From: Akkermansia sp.
Lineage (GTDB): Bacteria > Verrucomicrobiota > Verrucomicrobiia > Verrucomicrobiales > Akkermansiaceae
Direction of reading: 5' to 3'
DNA length: 43,026 bases
Assembly (NCBI GenBank): GCA_030531305.1
Contig: JAUNNT010000010.1
Coordinates: forward strand, 1-43,026
Position 1 is the first letter of the stretch. Each line of letters opens with the position of its first letter. A model generated the notes under the pieces. The model saw only the letters and a program-made list of their open reading frames with translations. It made no database searches and was not told where the DNA came from. Made by a program: the position numbers and the translations under genes. This document shows positions 14,730-22,374 of this stretch, piece by piece.

Positions 14730-16046
14730 ATGACAATACGCAAAATCATTTTTTCGGATCAATTGCAGACGCAAGGCAGCGCAAGCCTGCGCGAGGCGCT
14801 GGTGGCTGAAGTTTGCCAATTCAACACTCGGGAGACGGACTCCAAGTTGCCGGATGTCTGCCTTGAGATAGATGCAGCACCGGCATCATCTACAAGTCAC
14901 CAGGTGGAAATATGGGAGGATTTGAGGGAGGCGATAGAGAAGCCGTTGGGCAATCCGGGGCTTTTCTCCATGGCGGCCACCCTGGAGTTTTTTGCAAAGC
15001 ACCTCTCGCCCGGCTATTTTAGCATTATCGCGCATGTTGCCTCATACTGCGCCCCAGGCCTCTCATGGGATATGGAGAAAGGTTATGTGGAGGGAAAGGC
15101 TCCACAACAGGCTGCACCGCGGCGGGAAATGGACGGCCGTGATAAGGTCTGGCTGCCGGAAGACCCCAAGTATAGCCGCAAACAATGGATTGTTTCATCT
15201 CACGTCAACGAGGAGTTCGATGAACTCCTGTGCATGGTGAAAAACCAGGATCTGATATATAGCCGCTGGCATTTTTCCGATGTCGACCCGCGGCCCAAGT
15301 GCATTGTGTGCTTTCACGGACCCGCGGGTACCGGGAAGACGATGGCGGCCCACATTCTCGCCCATGAGTTGGGGAAGAAAATCATTTGCGCCAAGTACTC
15401 TGATATTGAATCCAGGTGGATGGGCGAAACAACCAAGCATTTGTCAAGTATTTTTGAATCAGCCCAGAAGCAGGGGGCCATCTTGTTTTTTGACGAGTGT
15501 GACAACTTCCTGAGCAAGCGCATTGAAAGCGTTTCCAGCAGCGCAGATCAGGCGGTCAATTCCTCCCGCGGTGAAATGCTGATGCTGATGGAGGATTTTC
15601 AAGGTATCGTGGTGTTGGCGACCAACCTCATTACCAATGTGGACCACGCCTTCGAATCCAGAATCCTGAAGTTCCTGAATATCGAGCTCCCCAATGCCGA
15701 GGCACGCTTGGCGATGATTCGCTCAAAACTTCCCCCGGAGGCCCCGGTGGAGGACTCGTCGGATGCAGCGCTTGCTGAATTGGTGGAGATTTCCGACGGC
15801 TTCTCCGGGCGCGAAATCCGCAACGCCATCCTGCAAGGGTTCGTGAAGGCGGCCAAGAATCATACGGAGGGCGCGCCCGAGGTAATTACGAGACAACATC
15901 TTAAATCCGCCTTTGAAAGCGTCCGTAAATCCCTGCCGGCCAATACACCGCCCGACGATGGAGATTTGGGTGAAATCGATGAGGCTGCCCAAGGCCCCTT
16001 GCGCGAGCTGGCCCAGAAGAAGCTGGATGCTTCAAGTCAACTGTAA
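14730..16046 (+). CDS. Classic AAA ATPase
   Basis: 438 residues. The N-terminal 150 residues have no recognised motif and could be a substrate-adaptor domain. The AAA domain has Walker A GPAGTGKT (197-204), Walker B FFDECD (253-258; Cys replaces the usual Ala/Ile), sensor-1 in VVLATN (299) and an arginine-finger region FESRI near residue 311. A helical lid follows (FSGREIRNAIL). The pattern matches the meiotic/FtsH-like classic AAA clade, ATP-driven unfoldases or remodelers acting as hexamers. It lacks a protease domain. Its position beside a C39-like peptidase and small membrane proteins suggests it extracts or remodels those proteins; this is inference. Confidence 0.85.
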   Translation: MTIRKIIFSDQLQTQGSASLREALVAEVCQFNTRETDSKLPDVCLEIDAAPASSTSHQVEIWEDLREAIEKPLGNPGLFSMAATLEFFAKHLSPGYFSIIAHVASYCAPGLSWDMEKGYVEGKAPQQAAPRREMDGRDKVWLPEDPKYSRKQWIVSSHVNEEFDELLCMVKNQDLIYSRWHFSDVDPRPKCIVCFHGPAGTGKTMAAHILAHELGKKIICAKYSDIESRWMGETTKHLSSIFESAQKQGAILFFDECDNFLSKRIESVSSSADQAVNSSRGEMLMLMEDFQGIVVLATNLITNVDHAFESRILKFLNIELPNAEARLAMIRSKLPPEAPVEDSSDAALAELVEISDGFSGREIRNAILQGFVKAAKNHTEGAPEVITRQHLKSAFESVRKSLPANTPPDDGDLGEIDEAAQGPLRELAQKKLDASSQL

Positions 16047-16066
16047 CCTCAATACATTATCATACT

Positions 16067-18151
16067 ATGGACCCTTGGACAATCGGCGGCTTGGTGGGGC
16101 TGTTTAACGGAATATTCGGCAGGTCGTCTTCCGCTGCAATGCAGGACAAGCAAATGGCCTTTCAGATGGCCATGCAGAGGAGACAATTCACGGAAGCGGC
16201 CAGGCTTCAGCTGGAAATCCGTGAATTGACGGCAAGAGAGTCAAAGCAGGCTCGCGAGGAAACATTCAAGAATCAAGAGAAAATCCTGCTTCTACAATCA
16301 GAGATTGCCAAATGGCCGTTAAAGGTGCCGCCGCAGACATTGTGCAGCGAGGTGGCCGCCTGTTGGCGGGAGGGGCGCCAAGTGCCCCTGCATATTCTCA
16401 TGGGACCGATCAAGGCCGCGCGCCCGGGCGGCTTTGATTTGTCGGCCTACTATTCCCTGGCTCTAAAATCCCTTGCTGAATTTTTGAGCAGATATTTTTC
16501 CATGAACGATGAATTGCGTCCGGTGAAGTTGCTGACCGATGCTTTCATCAGTTCAGACCCTGGAACAGCGGAAATCAGTTTCATCCACAAGTTCATGAAG
16601 GGAGTCCCCCTTGCGGTGATTCTGCCAAGGCTGGATGAAAACGAAATTGTAATGAGCTGCGCAATTGCCGGAATAGGCTCCATTGACCATCCCGTATTCA
16701 AGGAGCTGTTTCGCATCAACACATTGGATGTATACCTCCAGGCGCTTGAAAAGGCTGATGAGTCATGGCAGCGGATGCGCGGTTCCGTCCCCCCCAACGC
16801 GCTCATGGACCAGTTGCACAATCAACTGAATGAGTTCAAAACACTTCGCAACAACAATCCCCATGCCTCCGCCGAGGATTACCACAATTGGGTACTCCAG
16901 CCGTTTTTGAAGGATGATCTGGACAGCAAAAACAAGTCCATCAGGCCTTATGTGGTGGAGGCATTCAAAACGTGTGTAGGAGATGCATGCAAGATAATCA
17001 CAACCCTCGTATCGGATGCGTACTACTTGGTGTCGTCATCCTTGTCTCCCCGGTTTCCGGAGCTGTGCGGGCAGAACCTAAGGGGGAATCCGGCGCTTAT
17101 GCAGGCGGTCATGGACGTATTTAATCTTTTGCCGGAGCCGCGCCAGGGGGAGGCAAATGCCCGAATACCGCTGCTGCACGCTCAACTTTGCGATGCGTAC
17201 GCAAAGGGGGGATTCGACTCCCAGGCTCAGCAGGAGTATGACAAGGGCGTACGGGCGGTTAAGGAGATATGGGATAGCCCGCATGAGCGTGAGTGGCTGT
17301 TGATAGAGGATTTGTCTGCTGCGGTAAAAAGCCTGTCCGCGCAAAAGCGCTTTAGCTCGGCTTCCCTCGATCCCTATGTTTCCCAATGTAGGGATTTTTC
17401 CCCGAAAGAGATGTATGCGATAGGGAAAGAGTGCTACGCAAAGCATACGGAAGACGAGTGCCGCCGCGCATTGTTGTGGTTTGAGAGCTCTGCGCGTCGC
17501 GGTTATGCGCCAGCCCTCTTCACGACGGGCAAGATTTATGAAATGGGTATCGGTACGGCGCGGGATACCGAACGTGCTGCGGACTATCTTCTGGCTGCGC
17601 TCAAATCGGATTTGAAGGAGGCGTACCCATCTGTTCCCTTTGTTTTGCACCGGCTTATCGAGCGCTCTGATTATTCAGAGGCAATCGGCCTCTGCACGCG
17701 CGTGCTTTCCCGCAGCCATGCCACGCCCCGTGAAGTACACGACGAGTGCATAGCCGCGGGGTGCGCACTCATTGTCTCCCAGGCTTCCAGCGTGCTGGAT
17801 GCCTCGTTAACGGGCGGCTTTTTGCGTGAGTGCGGATCGCTTGATGAAATTCGTCTTGAGCATTGGCCTGCGGCAATGGGTGTGTTGGAGGAAGAAACAG
17901 GGGCGGGGAACGGATATGCGAGGGAGGTTTATACAATTCTCTTGTTCAATCTGTATGAGCCTTCGTGTATATCGCTGTTTGCGGAAAATCCATCCACAAC
18001 GCCCTGTAAAGCGCTCTACGATTCACCCCTCCGCAAGGAAAGGAACGTGATTTTCGATTATCTCCAGTACAATGTCGCTCAATGCTCGGAGCTCGGTACG
18101 CCTCGTCACCATGAACTGGAAAGGCTTATGAACAGAGTGTCGTCCAAGTAG
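16067..18151 (+). CDS. Large Sel1/TPR-like helical protein
   Basis: 694 residues, no signal peptide. Residues 25-90 are a charged coiled coil (Gln/Arg/Glu-rich). The middle is helical without a recognised family. At about residues 455-535 there is a Sel1-type pair: CRRALLWFESSARRGYAPAL then FTTGKIYEMGIGTARD and ERAADYLLAALKSD. Sel1 and TPR repeats assemble protein complexes. It is the last island gene, 20 nt after the AAA gene, and may be the scaffold of the module. No catalytic residues are visible. Confidence 0.75.
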   Translation: MDPWTIGGLVGLFNGIFGRSSSAAMQDKQMAFQMAMQRRQFTEAARLQLEIRELTARESKQAREETFKNQEKILLLQSEIAKWPLKVPPQTLCSEVAACWREGRQVPLHILMGPIKAARPGGFDLSAYYSLALKSLAEFLSRYFSMNDELRPVKLLTDAFISSDPGTAEISFIHKFMKGVPLAVILPRLDENEIVMSCAIAGIGSIDHPVFKELFRINTLDVYLQALEKADESWQRMRGSVPPNALMDQLHNQLNEFKTLRNNNPHASAEDYHNWVLQPFLKDDLDSKNKSIRPYVVEAFKTCVGDACKIITTLVSDAYYLVSSSLSPRFPELCGQNLRGNPALMQAVMDVFNLLPEPRQGEANARIPLLHAQLCDAYAKGGFDSQAQQEYDKGVRAVKEIWDSPHEREWLLIEDLSAAVKSLSAQKRFSSASLDPYVSQCRDFSPKEMYAIGKECYAKHTEDECRRALLWFESSARRGYAPALFTTGKIYEMGIGTARDTERAADYLLAALKSDLKEAYPSVPFVLHRLIERSDYSEAIGLCTRVLSRSHATPREVHDECIAAGCALIVSQASSVLDASLTGGFLRECGSLDEIRLEHWPAAMGVLEEETGAGNGYAREVYTILLFNLYEPSCISLFAENPSTTPCKALYDSPLRKERNVIFDYLQYNVAQCSELGTPRHHELERLMNRVSSK

Positions 18152-18278
18152 CGCGGCAAATGATTCCCTGTACTCGCCTTTTATTCCCCCGTGCGTGCGT
18201 GGAGTTTTGCTAGAATAGCGGACCACGCCGCAGGGCTGTGACTAATCCGGAAACCTTGCGCTGCTCATCTTGCCGTTT
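18152..18278. other. Short non-coding end of the island
   Basis: No gene is seen. A TAGAAT at 18211-18216 looks like a -10 box but has no matching -35 element. The 35 bases before 18279 show weak similarity to ribF sequence upstream of 11223 (a shared TCCGG and GCCGT), suggesting a diverged ribF end was carried by the element. Confidence 0.45.
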
Positions 18279-18367
18279 CCCTCCACCGCTTCATCCGCCC
18301 GGAACAGAAATTCGCAAGCGTGGACGAATTGCAAAAGGCCATCTGGCAGGATTTGCGTGCGTTGTAG
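18279..18367 (+). pseudogene. Detached ribF 3' end, putative attR
   Basis: 78 bases match the end of ribF (11223-11300) with one change that turns an Arg codon into Trp. The sequence then continues RAL and stop TAG at 18365-18367. It has no start and no upstream ribF domain. It is the most natural original terminus of ribF; the join would give a 306-residue protein. The kinase gene on the opposite strand ends 3 bases away. Confidence 0.75.
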
Positions 18368-18370
18368 CGC

Positions 18371-21100
18371 TCACAGACCCAGCTCGCGCATGGCTTCCTT
18401 TTCGTCCTCCTCCTGCAGGGCATCCATGTCCACATCCTTGTACACGCGGCTTTCAATATACCTGACGCGGTAGAGTTCATTGGTTTCCATCATGGGCCTG
18501 GTCACGTTCCAGCTCAATTGTCCGCCGTCTATTTTTATTCTGGCCATGCGGGACACGTCGGGAAGCAAATCCTTTTCTTCGTCTGTGAGATTGGCAAATT
18601 CCTCTCCCTTGCCTTTTTCCATGCGGTCGAGGTAGGAGCTGGCGACAGACGCCACCTTTTGCGATTCCGCGATGAGCAGTTTTTCCATCAACATATAGGC
18701 GTTCGTGATACTGTCCACTTCCTGTTCTGCAGCATTAATGGCGTCAGCCCATTCCTTGCGGGGCTTGGCTTTGATTTTCGGTACCACCTGGGCAGCGTGT
18801 CTTTCCAATTTCTCATCGTGTTTCTTGTACAGCTCGCGCCGTTGCCGGTTGAGCTCTTTCCGCCGTTCAACAAGCGCTTCCAGCTTCTTCTCGTCCACCA
18901 CCTTGCGATACAGCCTTTCCACCGCCGCGTCACGCTCCAATTTCTTTTGCTTCCCCACGTCCATGATGCCCCTATACAGCATGTTGTACGCTGTCCCCGC
19001 ATCCACAGACTCGGCCGATGGCAGCTTCTTGTACGGCAGGATTTCCTCACTGATGCGGTCGCGGATGTCGCCGAGCAAATCCCGATCTTCCTTCGTGATG
19101 AAGGTGAAATCGGATGAGCGGGAGCAGTTGTCGACAATGTTGATGAGGGGCTGCCTCACCTCCTTGTCGTAGCGGTCCCGGAAAACGCTCGCCTTCTTCC
19201 TGTACTCGCGCTCGCACTCCCAGAGTTCCGCTTCCGCGTCCAACTGTATCTTGGAGACCTCTTTCACGTGCGCGGCCTTGGCCTTGGCGATGCCTTCCTT
19301 GGCGATACGCTCTATGGCCTGAGTACCCTCCGCGGGGATGGCCGCGTACTCCTTCTGCATCTGCTCCGCCTTCTGCATGAGCTCCACCATGCCGCTCTGC
19401 GCGTGCACCTTGGCGTACAGCTCATCGGTCATGCGCTTTTTGTCAATTTCCCTTTGCTGCTCCTCCTGCTGCCGCTGGATTTCGCGTTGCTCCTCCTCCT
19501 CTTCCTGCCGCCGGAACTCGCGCATTTGCTGCGCATGGATTTCCTTGAAGCGTCGGTCGTAGGCCTCAATGAGCCTCGATGAAGTCTTGCTCGGCAGGTT
19601 CCCCCAAGCTATGTCCATCACCATGGTTACCCCGAGCGGGCCGCTGTACTTGAACTGCTCCTTGTTGATGCGTTTGGCCACTTGGGGCAGGGCCACCTTT
19701 TCCGCAAGGGAAAGGCCTTCCCAGCCCTTGTTCATCTCCAGCTCATCCAGGGCGTGCATGAAGGGACGCGCAATCTCTGCATCGTTCCGCTTCTCCAGTT
19801 CACTGAGCTTGGCCTCTTCCCGCTTGTGGAGGCTTGTCAGCCTGTCTTGAGCGGCGTCGAGCAGCCCCCGGAGCTCGTCCAGAGTCAGGTCCGACCGGGC
19901 CATCTCCTGTTCCGCATCATGCACCAATTTGTCGCTTTCCGCACGGTACTCTTCCAGCAACGCTTCAGCTTCCCGCTTGATTTCCGCGCGCTTGGAGAAA
20001 AGGGTGTCAATGTTGTAATGCTCCTTGGCCTGCCGGTACAGGGAATCCATATTCGGCTCCCGCTCCGCCGGCGGCTCGGTTGTATCCTCGGTTGAGTCTG
20101 TGAGAACCCTCTCTGCCACGCACCAGCCGAGCACGGCGGCCGCCAGCGCGCCCGCCCACAGCAGGCCGCTGCGCTTCCACGGCCGGCGGGGCTTGCGCGG
20201 TTGGGGCTTGCCGTCCAGCATGGAAAGCCATTCCGCCGCGCTTTGGCAGCGGCCTGCGGCCTGCAGCCCCAGGTTGCGCATGATGCCCGCAGCCATGCGC
20301 GGCGCGGCGTGCACGCGCTCCGGCACCAGCTTCTCCAGCGGCTCCAGGCTGTCCTCCATCATGCGGCGCAGGGTTTCCTCCGCCGCGCAGTTGGAGAACA
20401 CCTCGTACCATGTGGCGGCCAGGGAGTAGAAGTCTGTCCACGGGCCTATTTCCCCCTTGCCGGAAAGCTGCTCCGGCGCGGCGTACGCGGCGGAGAAGGC
20501 TCCCTGCGTGAGTGTGTGAGTGAGGCGCGAGATGTTGACCGCCGAGCCGAAATCCACCAGCACGGGCCGCCCGCTCTCGTCGAACATGATGTTCTCCGGC
20601 TTGATGTCGCGGTGGATGACTCCCTGCGCGTGCATGTAGCCCAGCGCGTCCAGCAGCTTCCTCAGCCACTCCTCCGCCTGCTCCGCCGGTATGGGCGCGT
20701 CCGCCGCCTCCGCGGCGTCCAGGCGGTCGCGCAGCATGTCGCCCTCCAGCCAGTGCATCACGCAGAACAGGCTGCCGTTCGCGGCGAACACATCATACAC
20801 CTGTACAATGTTCGGGTGGTTGAGCTTGGCCAGCAGGCGCGCCTCCTTCTGCAGGTCTGCCATGGCCAGGAGGTACGCATCCCGCAGCGCAGGCATGCGC
20901 GGTGTGATTTGCTCGGTGTCGCCATCTCTCACGCAGATTTCCTGCGGGAAACACTCTTTGATGGCTACGTTGCGCTCCAGGGAGATATCCCACCCCGTGT
21001 AGGTGATGCCGAACCCGCCCTGGCCGCACACGCCCAGGATTTTGTACTTTGCCGGTTCACCGAGAACGGTGCCCGGCGGCAGGGCGGTTACCAGTTGCAT
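18371..21100 (-). CDS. Membrane Ser/Thr protein kinase with long coiled-coil C-terminus
   Basis: 909 residues. Kinase domain about 18-290: glycine loop GQGGFGITY (26-34), VAIK with Lys48, HRDIKPEN (163-170), DFGSA (183-187), APEQ (208-211) and TDFYSLA. All catalytic residues are present, so an active Hanks-type kinase is expected. One membrane helix (311-329) places the remaining ~580 residues outside. They are very rich in Glu/Lys/Arg, with long predicted coiled coils (EEEEEQREIQRQQEEQQRE) and no PASTA repeats. The HTH gene lies 26 nt upstream on the same strand, so the two are likely one transcript. No cognate phosphatase is seen nearby. Confidence 0.9.
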   Translation of the reverse strand: MQLVTALPPGTVLGEPAKYKILGVCGQGGFGITYTGWDISLERNVAIKECFPQEICVRDGDTEQITPRMPALRDAYLLAMADLQKEARLLAKLNHPNIVQVYDVFAANGSLFCVMHWLEGDMLRDRLDAAEAADAPIPAEQAEEWLRKLLDALGYMHAQGVIHRDIKPENIMFDESGRPVLVDFGSAVNISRLTHTLTQGAFSAAYAAPEQLSGKGEIGPWTDFYSLAATWYEVFSNCAAEETLRRMMEDSLEPLEKLVPERVHAAPRMAAGIMRNLGLQAAGRCQSAAEWLSMLDGKPQPRKPRRPWKRSGLLWAGALAAAVLGWCVAERVLTDSTEDTTEPPAEREPNMDSLYRQAKEHYNIDTLFSKRAEIKREAEALLEEYRAESDKLVHDAEQEMARSDLTLDELRGLLDAAQDRLTSLHKREEAKLSELEKRNDAEIARPFMHALDELEMNKGWEGLSLAEKVALPQVAKRINKEQFKYSGPLGVTMVMDIAWGNLPSKTSSRLIEAYDRRFKEIHAQQMREFRRQEEEEEQREIQRQQEEQQREIDKKRMTDELYAKVHAQSGMVELMQKAEQMQKEYAAIPAEGTQAIERIAKEGIAKAKAAHVKEVSKIQLDAEAELWECEREYRKKASVFRDRYDKEVRQPLINIVDNCSRSSDFTFITKEDRDLLGDIRDRISEEILPYKKLPSAESVDAGTAYNMLYRGIMDVGKQKKLERDAAVERLYRKVVDEKKLEALVERRKELNRQRRELYKKHDEKLERHAAQVVPKIKAKPRKEWADAINAAEQEVDSITNAYMLMEKLLIAESQKVASVASSYLDRMEKGKGEEFANLTDEEKDLLPDVSRMARIKIDGGQLSWNVTRPMMETNELYRVRYIESRVYKDVDMDALQEEDEKEAMRELGL

Positions 21101-21126
21101 GTCCCCGAGCGGTTAGGGGTTGGCTG

Positions 21127-21501
21127 CTATTCCCCGGGCTGATTGTCGCTCTCGCCCAGGCGCGGCACTTCGTCCGCCAAAAACTCCGCCAGCGTCTTGC
21201 CGCAGCGGAACGCCTTTTGCTCCAGCGCCTTTCGCGTGGCGGGATCCAGGCTCAGCGTCACCAGCGTCTCCTCCTGCACCTTCACCCGGCTGGGAAGGGA
21301 GATGGGCAGCTGCTTGATCAGCTCGCGGATGATGTGCTCCTTCGCCGCGGGGATGGGCTTGCGCGCCATCCAGTTGCGGACCGTCGCTTCCGTCACGTAG
21401 CACTTGTCCGCCAGCCACGCATAGTTCATGCCGTTGGCCTTCAGCCAGAGCTTCACGTTCATCTTCAGCTCGTCTTGATTCGGGGATTCCACGTCATGCA
21501 T
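21127..21501 (-). CDS. Small HTH protein with possible ribbon-helix segment
   Basis: About 121-124 residues. Residues 15-60 form a helix-turn-helix pattern, NYAWLADKCYVTEATVRNWM, of the XRE-like type. The second half, VTLSLDPATRKALEQKAFRC, resembles a short ribbon-helix-helix segment. It probably regulates its own operon with the kinase. Start: the ATG at 21501 overlaps a TATAAT box, so if that promoter is used the GTG at 21492, 7 nt downstream of the box, is the true start, matching the leaderless spacing seen for other genes here. A TTG at 21528 is less likely. Confidence 0.72.
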   Translation of the reverse strand: MHDVESPNQDELKMNVKLWLKANGMNYAWLADKCYVTEATVRNWMARKPIPAAKEHIIRELIKQLPISLPSRVKVQEETLVTLSLDPATRKALEQKAFRCGKTLAEFLADEVPRLGESDNQPGE

Positions 21502-21528
21502 TATAGCGAAAACGCCATCGCTATGCAA
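21500..21528 (-). promoter_or_regulatory. Promoter of the HTH-kinase operon
   Basis: Minus strand: TTGCAT (21528-21523), 17 bp, a perfect TATAAT (21505-21500). It implies leaderless initiation at the GTG at 21492. Confidence 0.5.
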
Positions 21529-21578
21529 GCCGTTTTACCGGCGAAGTGGCGATTTTTTTTGATTTTGCGAAAAATAGG

Positions 21579-21607
21579 TTGACTGTATATCTATAAACGG
21601 GTATAAA
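21579..21607 (+). promoter_or_regulatory. Promoter of the zinc-ribbon gene
   Basis: TTGACT (21579-21584), 17 bp, TATAAA (21602-21607), ATG at 21631. Confidence 0.6.
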
Positions 21608-21611
21608 CGGG
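21592..21611 (+). repeat. Tandem TATAAACGGG, possible operator
   Basis: Two back-to-back copies of TATAAACGGG (21592-21601, 21602-21611) overlap the -10 box of the zinc-ribbon promoter, next to a divergently encoded HTH regulator. A natural candidate binding site. Confidence 0.45.
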
Positions 21612-21630
21612 GCGTAAAAGCTACAACGTA

Positions 21631-22137
21631 ATGACAAATATAACCTTCACCTGTCCGAACTGCGGCCGTCACCAGCTCATGCGCCTGGAGCAGGCTATCC
21701 ACCGGAATCCCATGCAACTTGCCGCCGACGGCCAGGGCAACGTGTATGCGGAACCGGCCGGGCGCGCGGACGAGCTTCAGGGTGCGGTGCTGGGCTACCG
21801 CTGCATGCACTGCCGCTATCCCGACCACCAGAACACGGAGGACGGCCCGGAGTTCCAATGGCAGACGCTGGACGACGTGCTGTCCGCGGGTGCGGTGGAG
21901 ATGGGCGACCAGACGCCGCCGGAGCCGCGGCACTGCATGGTGTGCCACCCGGATGGACGCCTGGAGCCGCTGGTGGTTGAGACCGCGCGCGGGGGGCGTC
22001 TCACGCCCGCGCAGCGGCGCGCCGCCCTGGCCGCCCGCAACGCCCCGCAGGGCTGCATCCTCATCTGTGAGAAAGACAAGGGCATCAAATCCTTCTCCCC
22101 CCAAGACTGGCCCGCGGCGGAGCATGTGCGCGTGTGA
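21631..22137 (+). CDS. Zinc-ribbon protein of unknown function
   Basis: 168 residues. Three CxxC pairs are visible: CPNC at 8-11, CMHC in the middle and CMVC further on, with nearby His residues, so it probably binds one or two zinc ions. There is no other recognised domain, signal peptide or membrane helix. It is divergent from the HTH-kinase operon and shares the intergenic regulatory region. A role in nucleic-acid or protein contacts is plausible but not shown. Confidence 0.65.
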   Translation: MTNITFTCPNCGRHQLMRLEQAIHRNPMQLAADGQGNVYAEPAGRADELQGAVLGYRCMHCRYPDHQNTEDGPEFQWQTLDDVLSAGAVEMGDQTPPEPRHCMVCHPDGRLEPLVVETARGGRLTPAQRRAALAARNAPQGCILICEKDKGIKSFSPQDWPAAEHVRV

Positions 22138-22186
22138 GCCCCGTGTACCGCCGCGTCCGAATGACACTGAAGCCGCTGTTTTTTTA

Positions 22187-22216
22187 TTGACAACCCCTAA
22201 CAGCCGGGGGTAGCAT
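22187..22216 (+). promoter_or_regulatory. Promoter of the dynamin-like GTPase operon
   Basis: TTGACA (22187-22192), 18 bp ending in G5, TAGCAT (22211-22216). The ATG is at 22375, so the leader is about 150 nt. Confidence 0.6.
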
Positions 22217-22232
22217 GCCAGGTACAGTGGCC

Positions 22233-22262
22233 GCTCCCCCGCACATCGGGACGTGCGGGAGC
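22233..22262 (+). promoter_or_regulatory. Stem-loop in the long GTPase leader
   Basis: GCTCCC/GGGAGC and GCAC/GTGC pair across the hairpin with a CC bulge; outer GGCC blocks (22229-22232, 22268-22271) could extend it. The remaining leader to 22374 is unassigned. I recognise no known riboswitch. Confidence 0.45.
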
Positions 22263-22374
22263 GACTTGGCCGTAAATACCGCAGCAACCGTCTCAACACC
22301 CATCTTCCCTACCCCATATCTGCGAATCCGCCCGTGCGACGGGTTACGCCGTCTTTCCCAAACAATTCCGCGTC

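Larger units (their letters stand above)
11301..18356. mobile_element. Putative 7-kb genomic island inserted in the ribF 3' end
   Basis: This segment lies between two copies of the ribF 3' end (11223-11300 and 18279-18356). It has clearly lower GC than panE-truB or the autotransporter. It carries nine genes, all on the plus strand, none of them housekeeping. Integration into a gene's 3' end with regeneration of a coding end is typical of integrative elements. However, no integrase, relaxase or transposase is present, so it would need mobilising in trans or is a degenerate element. Confidence 0.6.

Noticed and set aside
18188..18216. TAGAAT at 18211-18216 as a promoter
   Set aside because: No recognisable -35 at a proper distance and no gene starts downstream on the plus strand.
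11301..18356. Search for an integrase, transposase or relaxase in the island
   Set aside because: None of the nine frames has tyrosine or serine recombinase, DDE or relaxase motifs.
21496..21530. TTG at 21528 as start of the HTH gene
   Set aside because: It overlaps the predicted -35 box; ATG 21501 or GTG 21492 is more consistent.
22217..22374. GTPase leader considered as a known riboswitch
   Set aside because: I could not match it to any riboswitch consensus I know; kept only as a structured leader.
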